Shown here: positions 55,721-64,000 of the stretch, in pieces | Numbering within the stretch: the first letter of the stretch is position 1 | Layout: each line of letters starts with the position of its first letter | DNA from: Ixodes scapularis | Taxonomy: Eukaryota > Arthropoda > Arachnida > Ixodida > Ixodidae | Assembly (NCBI RefSeq): GCF_016920785.2 | Contig: NW_024609880.1 | Span: forward strand, 49,252,296 to 49,316,295 | Direction: 5' to 3' | Length of the DNA stretch: 64,000 nucleotides | Notes under the pieces: generated by a model | Told to the model about the DNA's origin: nothing | Seen by the model: the letters and a program-made list of their open reading frames with translations, nothing else | Database searches by the model: none | Position numbers and translations under genes: made by a program

Positions 55721-55913
55721 TATGCGGAGAGCAAATCGTCTGCTTCTTGAGCAAGGGTGACGTCAGAATGACGTCAAGTTCTGATTGGCTTTGATTGAAA
55801 TTATAGTGGGTAGACCTCATTGCCAGATGCCTCGAGGTCTACCCATTATTTTTTTTTCAATAAGCCAATAAGAGCTTGGCGCTCTAAGAAGCAGACGAAT
55901 TTGTCCTTCGTAT
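55721..55913. mobile_element. MITE family M, copy 3
   Basis: TATGCGGAGAGCAAATCGTC and inverse AGAAGCAGACGAATTTGTCC; centre GGGTAGACCTC and GAGGTCTACCC are a perfect inverted pair. Confidence 0.75.
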
Positions 55914-56276
55914 TACACAGTTTCAACGGGCCGGCACCAAGTGTCTATAGCTGCTAACATCGTTGCTGGGTCATCCCAGTATCCGACTGTTTGATACTAC
56001 TATCAAGTTCAAGATGCTCTGCATCCTGATTGGGTACACGCCTAGACGTCACCCCAAGAATCGAAGAAAAGGACGTCCGGAAGACGGCTGTGTTTCTTGG
56101 CAACGGCGGCAGCCCGGGGTGTACACCGCATCTGAACGTTCTTCGTATTACACAGGGTGGTTTCTGTTTATTTTGGTGCGTTCTGTGCACTTTGCCGATG
56201 CTGCTGCTACTGCCATATGGCATCATATTGTTTCAGAATTCCCGTATGTCGCAAAATTTGATTTCTTTTTAATCCG

Positions 56277-57077
56277 ATGAACGAGGACGCGAATATCTGC
56301 TTAGTGTGCAACGAAGCACTTGATGATGATGACTGTTTTGTTTCATGTATAGACCGCAATTACTATTACCATCTAAGGGCATGTTAGGATATTTCGAAGA
56401 CTGAAAACAGAACAAAAGGGTATCTCCGCAAAATTTGGCGGTGTCAAACCTGTATTACAGTGATGGCGTGTGGCAATCAAAAGGGAAGGGAAACAAGAGA
56501 ACAAGAATGCAATGTGCCACCAATGCTGGCAGCAATGAATCAGAAACTCGACAGCCTTCTGGTTCTCAGAGAAACAGTAATTGGCATTGAAAGCTCTATT
56601 CAAATGAGGTCTGCACAGTACAAAGAGCTACTCGCACGAGTGAAGAGTCAGGACAGTGACATGAAGGAATTAAAAATGCGCATGCAGAAGATTGATGAAA
56701 TGGAAGCTGCCTCCACTGAGGAAGTAAAAACGCTGAGGTATGAAGTAAACGAACTGAAATGGCGTAGCAGACGTTTAAATCTTGAGATCCATGGCGTCCC
56801 ATTTGCGGAAAGTGAGAACTTACTTGCCAAAGTCAACAGCGTAGCCAAGGTGCTAAATGTACGCCCACTGGAGACAGATGAAATTGCGGCTATCCACAGA
56901 TTACCCTCGAAACAAGACAAACTACCTGAAATAATCTTACGGCTCTCCCAGCAAGCTACTCGCGATCAATGGCTGAGCAACAAGAAAAAGTTAAAGTTCG
57001 TATGGCATGTGAATGGCAAAATTCTCTTGAGGTGGAAGGTCGGTGATAGAGCGGTGTTGATTAGATCGGTAGAATGA
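56277..57077 (+). pseudogene. LINE ORF1: PHD-like finger, coiled coil, RNA-binding-like region; one nonsense codon
   Basis: Frame from ATG 56277 to TGA 57077 (266 codons). Cysteines at 8, 11, 20, 24, His 32, Cys 36, Trp 54, Cys 56 and 59 give a C4HC3 PHD-like finger. A TAG at codon 37 (56385-56387) interrupts it. Residues about 85-165 are coiled-coil-like (AAMNQKLDSLLVLRE, KELKMRMQKIDEME). Then SRRLNLEIHGVP begins the region that in LINE ORF1 proteins forms an RRM-like fold. Such proteins bind the element's RNA. The endonuclease follows from about 57200. Confidence 0.75.
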
Positions 57078-57199
57078 TTTGCAGAAACTGAAGTAAGCCT
57101 GTTTATCATGACGATAACGTGTCGTTAATTCCTAGCGATGGCTTACCATGATTGTCTGCTTCCGAATGGTCTAGAAACGTATATAGGTTGTAAGGGTAA

Positions 57200-58255
57200 A
57201 GGTTTGCTAAAATGTTTTCACGTTAACGCACACTCCGCTAGAAATAAAACTATGAGTCCAGAAATCTTTTTTGCACAGTTCAAATTTTCCTTTGATGTAT
57301 AATTATGATCACTGAAACATGGTATACAAGTGTTGTTGACGTGTTGAAGCTGTCGTCGTACTCCAGTTATTTCATGAACCGCACAACTCGTCCGGGGAAG
57401 GGGGGGGGGGGGGGTGTTTAGTCGTAGAAGAGGCAATGAAATCTGAACTTTTTCAAAGGACTACTGCTGTGTCATTGAAGACTATGAAGTTCTTTCTTTG
57501 AGAGCAGGAAATACTGTCATAAGTGTGTAATATCGCCCGCCGGATGGCAGAACTGGTGACTTTTTTCAATTTTTGGAGAAATTCCTGCTTTTCATTAATG
57601 AGAATAAATATGATCTAATTCTGGGAGATTTTAATATTGATATGTTGAAAGATAACGGTTCTAGGCAACAAATGGATATACAGATCAACACAAATGGATG
57701 CCTCAATGTCATAAAGTCGCCAACAAGGGTGACGGTGCACACTGAAACACTAAATGACCTGTTTATTACCAATACCGAAACAGATAAAAATAAAGCTGGA
57801 ACGCTAACATGGAATATAAGCGATCACCTTCCAATATTTATGTGCATAAACACAGGCGTATACAATGGAGCTAATAACAGTGAATCATTTTTGGTTTAGA
57901 GAAAAACACCGCATAGTCTAGATGCTTTTAGGAGAGACATTTATGAAACAAATTGGGATTCAATTTTTAACACCGATGATGTCAACATTGCCTATGATAG
58001 CTTTTTAAATACAGTTAAAACCACTTATAAACGACACTTTCTTTACAAATCAATAGAAGCAACGAAAAAAAGAAAGCCATGGATAACCCCGGACTTGCTT
58101 GGTAAAAAACGCATAAAAAGCCTGTTACAACAGACATTTATCAAAACGAGAGGTACATTACAGCTTTAAAGGTTTAAATCATACCGGAACCAATTAACAA
58201 AGCTGCTAAGAAATGCTAAAGCTCTTTATTACACTATCGTTTTTCAGAGAAAATC
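57200..58255 (+). pseudogene. LINE ORF2 fragment: AP-endonuclease domain, multiple frameshifts, no RT
   Basis: Pieces in several frames: NAHSARNK then VIMITETWY near 57226-57330, LILGDFNIDML near 57620-57650, and NDLFITNTET then TWNISDHLPIFM to 57845. These are the N, E/TETW, GDFN and SDH blocks of AP-type LINE endonucleases. A linker follows (RKPWITPDLLGKKRIKSL, RNAKALYYTIVFQRK), and the element stops before the RT core near 58255. A G-run expansion (57397-57413) sits where a glycine-rich loop is expected. Confidence 0.75.
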
Positions 58256-59100
58256 TGCTGATGTGGGTCTGGCAGTCGTTTAATGGACACTGACAGGGTA
58301 TTTATGCTTGCCGAGGTTTTTAGTTGTACGTGACACATGAAAGCCCAACTACCCAGAACAGAATTTGCGGCTCGAAATTCCGTTTCTTTCCGCCCGAAAA
58401 CCGCCGATCGAGAACTGGCCGGTTTGGGTCGCGCTCACTCTCTTTCCCGTGGTCACGGGCCGTTTTCGAAGGTTTAGACACGACCACCAAATTTTATCAA
58501 AGTCGTGGGTCATTGAAGGCACACAGTCAATATTAAAAATTGGAAAAAAAAATAAAACCCGTTTTTTGTAGCTTCCAAAAAAGCTGTTAATACGTTGATC
58601 GAAAAAAAAAAAAATAGGTTGGACAGACAACCGGAAGCATTCTGTGCGTTCACTGCATTATTCTCAACATGGCGTCGTTTCGCGTATCGTGGGACTAGCG
58701 GATGGCAGCGGACGACGGGCGTGGGACCGGTCCTCTACTTCAGAACTGTCGTTCACGGTTCCGGCGAACCCTGTCTTCCTTCAAAAGAGAGATTTTGGAC
58801 CGATCAAAAGAACTGATATTCATCCCGTACGACACGCCCGACCAGCAAGCCGAATGCACGAAGACGTCGCCGAGTCGTCGTCCCTTCTCGTGGCTGAAGA
58901 CATCGCTCGCTCAAACGTCAAGCCCGAAGTGCGTATTTCGAGTTCAATACGCACGCGTATAGTTTCTTTACTAGGTGCAAATGTGGCCAATGCGTGGTGC
59001 TGCCCGACTTCAAGCCGGGAGTGCATGTACTGGAAGGAAATCGGCAGCAAACTTTCCGACATTCAGTCGACCGGCTGCATTATTACGAAGGAAGAAGTTC
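58256..59100. other. No gene confirmed
   Basis: A 157-codon plus-strand frame (58644-59117) has overlapping alternative frames of similar length and no recognised motif. Confidence 0.3.
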
Positions 59101-59235
59101 CTTCAGTAGCTCAGTGAAGAGACGTGAGCTTCACACGCAGCGGGCACAAGTTCGATCTCTAGTGTGGGAGTACCATTTTTTTTGTCCAACATTTTGCAAT
59201 GTTTAAATTTTTTTTTTACTATTATCACAGAAAAA
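59101..59235 (+). mobile_element. tRNA-related SINE
   Basis: Pol III A box TAGCTCAGTGAAG (59107-59119) and B box AGTTCGATCTC (59149-59159) at tRNA-like spacing, then GGGAGTACCATTTTTTTT and an A tract near 59231. The GTACCATTTTTTT end resembles repeat H at 28.0 kb. Confidence 0.6.
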
Positions 59236-59966
59236 AAAAAAAACAATTGTTGTAGACGATACGTCGCTGAACTAAATGGTATGGGATTTCATTTTTTACA
59301 CCTGCGAACGCAATGTAGTCACTCTCCACAAAATGCAAAAAGCATATGAATCGGCTAGCGTCCGCTTTCCGAGGTTCCCGTAACTGTTCTACAGGAATCG
59401 CAGCCAGCCATTGATCCCAACCCGTTGATCTTTCGGAAACTTGTGCACTCTGCCGCACAATGCCATTTTCAAATGCAGGACATGTGAGGAAGCTCTTCAC
59501 GCAACATCTTGGGAGTATTCTTTTCGGAGCCGATCACGGGAATTCACCACGGGCACTCACTACTAATTGCCAACACTTACATGTACAAAACAACTCATCT
59601 TGAAGTACAGAACAGCGAGCGGAACAAACATAACTCCTAAGGAATCGCACGGGGAACTGATCCCGCAAAGAATTTCGTCTGCTGCACGCAAAAAAAAAAA
59701 AAAAAAAAAAAGAAACTTGGACGGTTGTGTGTAGTTACGTGACTTCCGCCACTCACTCTCTCTCCACTTCTCCGTGCGGTGCGGGGGTTTCGGTTTCGGT
59801 TTCGAGCAATTGCGTTTTTCGGCTTTATTAATAAGTACGTGATCTGTAGCAAAATATTAATTAGGTAGTATTTCGACAACCATAATAAATCGCCTAACAA
59901 CAAACGCAAAATTCTTTTTTTTTTTTTCGGGGGGGGGGGGGGGAGGGGGGGGGGGCGTGTCAGTGT
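59236..59966. other. No gene seen
   Basis: A tract at 59690-59711 and a T tract followed by G runs at 59916-59955. Confidence 0.4.
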
Positions 59967-61406
59967 TTCTTTAAAGGGACCATGAAATGATTTTAAAATC
60001 GAGTTTCATCCACCGCACGGCGTAAAAGGTGTGAAAAGAAACATAAAAACACAAAAATAGGGAGCCAGAAAAAATTATTTGTATAGAACTTTTAAAAGAA
60101 AACTGGACTCTTTTGCGCCTTCCTTCCTTCGCCTGTTCACTACGATGCATCCGCGGAAATGGAGCACGTCAGCCAAATCCAGGTCGCCTATTGGGTAAGA
60201 GCCTACCTCACCAGCACCGCGATCGTAAACAATAAATAGCCGGCGAATGTTTCCTAAAAGTTTTGTTAAACAATATTCCGATCCACATTTTGTAGCATAA
60301 TTAGAGATGTGTGGCGAAAATTGCCAAATTTGATAATGCTGAGAGCCAAGCGCCATCTGTCGTGTGGTAAACGAAGCAACTACTGCGCGTGCGCAGTAGG
60401 GCAGGGCCGACAGTTACTTGGGTGGCGGCGGCCGACGAACGTTTATTTTCTTTGTTTTCCTTCCTCTCAAAACTCTGACTGACTGAACGTTTATTTTTCT
60501 ACGTGTTCTTCCCGCGCGTGCCGACTTCAAGCAGCAAGAAAACAGTACTTAAAACAGACCGCGACGAACAAGAACGCTGGATCCACCGACTCCGACGAAG
60601 CGTATAGGCCTAGCAGGCATTCCGACTCAGCGCTGCGTTGCTTCGTCGCAAGACCGTCTGCCTACGATCGGCTGGCGTGCTAAATGAAATATGCCCGCGC
60701 GACCCTTGTGGACCCTTCCCGTATTATAGTTTGATCACTGACCTCAATTCTAGATTAAGAGGTGAGGTCAATCTCTTCCCCTTGTTTTCCGAGGCAGTGT
60801 TGACGAACACTCGTCGAAAAGGGACTCTCGTCGATTCTATCTTCTTGTTTTGTGTGATATAGAGCTGAAATAAACGCTGTATGGATTACCTTCGTAACAC
60901 GGTATGTACACTTTGTTATTGGTATGCCATTTTTATTCTGACAGACTGCACGTCACTGTCGAGCTATAACAGTTCGTGGGAGGTATACACCAACTCAACT
61001 CTCCTACGTCACGCCGCGGTGGTGGCGCGCCGGACGCACTTCCGGTCTGGGGCGGTGGGCAGATGTCGCCGTGCCAGACATGCATTCCCGTGTTCCTTTG
61101 GAAGAAACGAGACAAAAAACCTGCCTTCTCGTCAAAATGCTGCGACGGGGGTTGTACCAAGAGAGTCTGGAAAGGTTTGAAGATCAGTTTTCATGTGTTT
61201 TTGCCCCCTCCGTTCGTCCGAGAACGTGGATAGTAGCCGTGAAAAGGGCAAACCAGACGCTGTCGAACTACGATTGCGTGTGCGGGCAACACCTTGTGGT
61301 CGCCGGATGTGTTTGCTTTGTTCCAACATAAACGAGAGAAAATCGTCAAGTTGTCCGAACCACCCACGGGTTCAGTGCGTCTTCAAATTCACACGGCCGC
61401 CTGATC

Positions 61407-61986
61407 GTTCGAACTTTCGTCTGCTCTTTCAAACATGTCCGCTTTTTGTCGTCTGCTCGTTCAAACAAAAGCGCCCCGTAGACCAAACTTTGACCCGGTG
61501 ATTGCAATAAGAAGTAATTGCAGGCCTCAAAAGACTTAAGTAGGCTCGGTGTAAACAGTAGATACAAGGTGTTGATCATTGGTACCGGTGGCCATCACCG
61601 ACTTGTTACGCTTGGTCTGTTCCCGCTTCCGATTTTCAGTATCGACGTCGATCATCGCCGCTGCCTTCTACACTTTTGCAACACGAGCGACGTCGCTACC
61701 GAAAATAGCTAGAAGAATCTCATCATGGTTTTGGCGTCCATTCTGCGGCGTTCATGCGAATGAATCGCCGCACGTCAAATTATTTACGGAAAGTTTAGCG
61801 GCGTAACGAGCCTCGATAATTTCGCTTAGGCGATTAAAGTGGTAAGACATTGCGATGAGGACCTAGAATCGACAATTCCAACGCGAAAAAGAGTACGCAG
61901 ACTCACACAGACGCCGACATCGTGACATTCGAGTGGTTTGTTGACGCGGGACGCGGTGCTTCTTGCCCGTGCCCCATTACGCATGC
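61407..61986 (+). repeat. 580-bp tandem duplication, unit 1
   Basis: Begins GTTCGAACTTTCGTCTGCTC. Shares with unit 2 GACCAAAC, GCAGGCCTCAAAA, TTTTCAGTATCGACGTC and AATGAATCGCCGCACGTCA in the same order. The minus strand keeps HDEILLAIF-like and MIDVDTENR-like words in both units. Confidence 0.8.
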
Positions 61987-62569
61987 GTTCGAACTGTCGT
62001 CTGCTCTTTCAAAATTGGCTGCTTTTTGTCGTCAGCTCGTTCAAACGACAGCGGCCCGTAAACCAAACGTTGACCCAGTAATTGCGATAAGAACTAAGTG
62101 CAGGCCTCAAAACACTTTTGAAGGTTGGTTGGGGTAAGTAGGCTAAGTGTAACAGATACAAGAAGATGTTGATCATTATTGTTACCAGTGGATGCATCAC
62201 CGACTTGTAATGCCCGATTCTACTTGCGGTTTTCAGTATCGACGTCCACCATCTCAGCTACGGTCCACGCTTTTGCAGTCCAATCAACGTCGCGTCTGAA
62301 AACAGCGAGTAGAATCTCATCGTGGGAGTCAGGCTTTAGCGCCTATTCTGCGGCGTCCACGTGAAATGAATCGCCGCACGTCACATTATTCACGCAAAGT
62401 TTTGCTGAAGCCGCTCAAGTAGTCAGACATTGTTAGGAGGACGTAGAATCAACAATTCCAACGTGAAAATGAGCACGGGGACTCCCACCGACGCCGACAA
62501 CAACGCAATTCAATGGTTTGTTTATGGGCGACGGCGGGCTTCTTGCCCACCATCCACCGCGCATGCGCG
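61987..62569 (+). repeat. 580-bp tandem duplication, unit 2
   Basis: Begins GTTCGAACTGTCGTCTGCTC; roughly 75-80% identical to unit 1 with small indels. The minus strand reads HDEILLAVFRRDVDWTAKAW then EMVDVDTENR. Ends near the GCATGCGC that also closes unit 1. Confidence 0.8.
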
Positions 62570-63449
62570 GCGCCGGTGGCGTCCGCTAGGGGCGCGCCGG
62601 TTTGTTTGTAAACATGAGTTGGTGTATACGTACAACCCCGGTCCAACCTTTCTTTGCCGAGTGTCGCGTCAGTATCGAGTTGCAATCGTAAAAGAACGGT
62701 CCCGAAGCGCTTACAAACAGCGCGAATACAAGACTTCCATCAAGCGCGCGCGTCCGCTCCGAGTGTAAACAGGTATTTACGTGGCTCTTGCTGACACTCG
62801 TAGTTCAAACGTATCTTTTTTTAACGTCGGCTCGCTCCTGCATCTCCGAGGCCGCGAAAAACGCCATCTACGTCGCTTTGCAAACGACTGACACGGGCCG
62901 GCCCTTCTGCCAACAATGACGGGGTGGTTGACTTCTGGAGTCTTCACCGGAAGACTCGCTGCACTTCCCAACAGGCATACCGGCGTATGGGACTAGTCCC
63001 ATGCTGTCGCTGTAGCGCAACATATCTCATTGAATTTCGCTCAGCTGCGATGCGGCGATGAGAGGCGCCGATTCAGGAAATACGTCGGTGACATCAGCGC
63101 AGTAAAACCTACCGGCGCACCCCAACTCGTTGCCGCTAACACTCCCATTCTCCTACTGCCGAGAGAACTTCCGGTTCCGGAAACGGCCTACGTCACGGCT
63201 TCTTTTGCGGTCAGTTGGAGAGAATGAAAAAGTCGATATTTCAATAATTTTTTGTGTAGAAGTTAATAAACCGAGACGAAAACGGATGCCTGTTCGGCAT
63301 TCAGTGAACATTGACGGTATAATGTAAAAGTTATCTGGAAAAAGTAAAAAGGTCATTTCATGGTCCCTTTAACTCAAGATTTGCGTTCATCCAATTTGCG
63401 ATTGTGATTCTTCGTCGATGCATACTATATACTGTTACCTATTATCTAC

Positions 63450-63735
63450 TTGTTTGTTTGAACTGTAGAGGGTTATTTTTTAGGGCTACAGTAGTGTCTA
63501 CTGCGCAGTGTTTATGATAATTCTGATGATGTTTTTGTCTTATGTATTTGTGTGTGTGTGTTTTTTTTAATTTTTATTAGTAATTTGTTTCCCCGTGCTG
63601 CTGCTGCGCCTGTTACCTTATGGGGCTTCGGACTCGTCAAGCCTCCACTGGAGGCTTTTCCCTTCTGTCCCCCCGAATTCATTTAAAAAAGGAAGTTTTT
63701 ATTATTATTATAACTTATTTAAATGAAGTTATTAT
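63450..63735 (+). mobile_element. LINE 3' UTR (L2/CR1-like), plus strand
   Basis: TTATGGGGCTTCGGACTCGT, CAAGCCTCCACTGGAGGCTT (a GCCTCC/GGAGGC stem) and a TTATTATTA tail at 63698-63735. This GGACTC-TCAAGCC-stem-(TTA)n pattern is what I recall for abundant tick LINE 3' ends. No coding part. Confidence 0.6.
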
Positions 63736-63742
63736 TATTATA

Positions 63743-63774
63743 ACCGGAGACATGTCCTTCGCCGTGTCTCCGGT
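63743..63774. repeat. Hairpin, 10-bp perfect arms
   Basis: ACCGGAGACA and TGTCTCCGGT, 12-base loop, directly after the (TTA)n tail. Confidence 0.7.
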
Positions 63775-64000
63775 GAGGTAAGGTGTCGCTCTTGGTGTTA
63801 GGAACGCAAGTTCCAGAAAACTACGAAAGTTTTGTTTTTGTTCTTGTGATTTATAGCCTGTTACGCACAGCCTGTATTTATACACACAATTCGCAAGCAT
63901 CTAGCTCAAGCCGTTAAAGACAAGTTCGATAGGATGGTCATATGACACATTACAGATGGTGCTTAGAACTTTTTTTTCTCTCCAAGACATAATTTTATTT

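Larger units (their letters stand above)
59967..63372. mobile_element. 3.4-kb region bounded by inverted TTAAAGGGACCATGAAATGA ends
   Basis: Left TTAAAGGGACCATGAAATGA at 59971; exact inverse TCATTTCATGGTCCCTTTAA at 63353-63372. From memory, TTTAAAGGGAC-type ends are widespread in tick genomes. Could be one long element or two MITE copies in inverse orientation bracketing other DNA; no transposase found inside. Confidence 0.5.

Noticed and set aside
58644..59117. 157-codon plus-strand open frame
   Set aside because: Two other frames are open over much of the same stretch and no motif is visible.

Overview
This window looks like gene-poor, repeat-rich nuclear DNA of an arachnid, most likely a hard tick. 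There are no operons or bacterial signals. Coding traces are short exons with GT/AG boundaries, and most of the sequence is transposable-element (TE) debris. Tick is an inference from memory of repeat types: a tRNA-derived SINE with a GTTAAAGA core, a TTAAAGGGACCATGAAATG terminal repeat, L2/CR1-type LINE 3' ends and a Penelope-type GIY-YIG fragment. No database search was run.

Host-like or gene-like content is sparse. (1) A two-exon plus-strand gene (16462-16641 joined to 19628-20032) has matching phase-0 splice sites, an RGG-rich C-terminus and a poly(A) signal at 20388; I could not name it. (2) A minus-strand two-exon SGNH-hydrolase-like gene (9447-9680 joined to 8245-8517) has a decayed paralogue 8.4 kb away at the window start (740-968 and 1-71). 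A third, exon-less copy of part of the unit lies at 10370-10870. (3) A CpG-rich minus-strand segment (12545-12930) ends in a strong splice donor and looks like a non-coding first exon.

The rest is layered mobile DNA. DNA transposons: a pogo/Tigger-like element (13270-14190) with a decayed transposase C-terminus; a non-autonomous hAT with perfect 8-bp target duplications (14641-15854); a nested cluster at 39805-43648; and several MITE families with multiple copies (20.9, 21.6, 27.6 and 55.7 kb; 28.3, 28.8, 33.4 and 54.4 kb; 48.9 and 50.2 kb). Retroelements: a 5'-truncated non-LTR reverse transcriptase (51035-52942, minus) with two nonsense codons; a LINE ORF1 with a PHD-like finger followed by an AP-endonuclease (56277-58255, plus); an L2/CR1-like C-terminal fragment (34925-35560, minus); an RNase H fragment (46113-46463, plus); isolated LINE 3' ends at 17.2, 29.6 and 63.5 kb; a Penelope-type 3' end with an inverted tail copy (41045-42118); two tRNA-related SINEs; and a possible solo LTR.

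There are also long perfect or near-perfect hairpins (23235, 31524, 32505), CACGTG-rich tandem tracts (46.5 and 50.3 kb), G homopolymers, and a two-copy 580-bp tandem duplication (61407-62569) inside a 3.4-kb region bounded by inverted terminal repeats. Stretches where I see no gene are listed as such.
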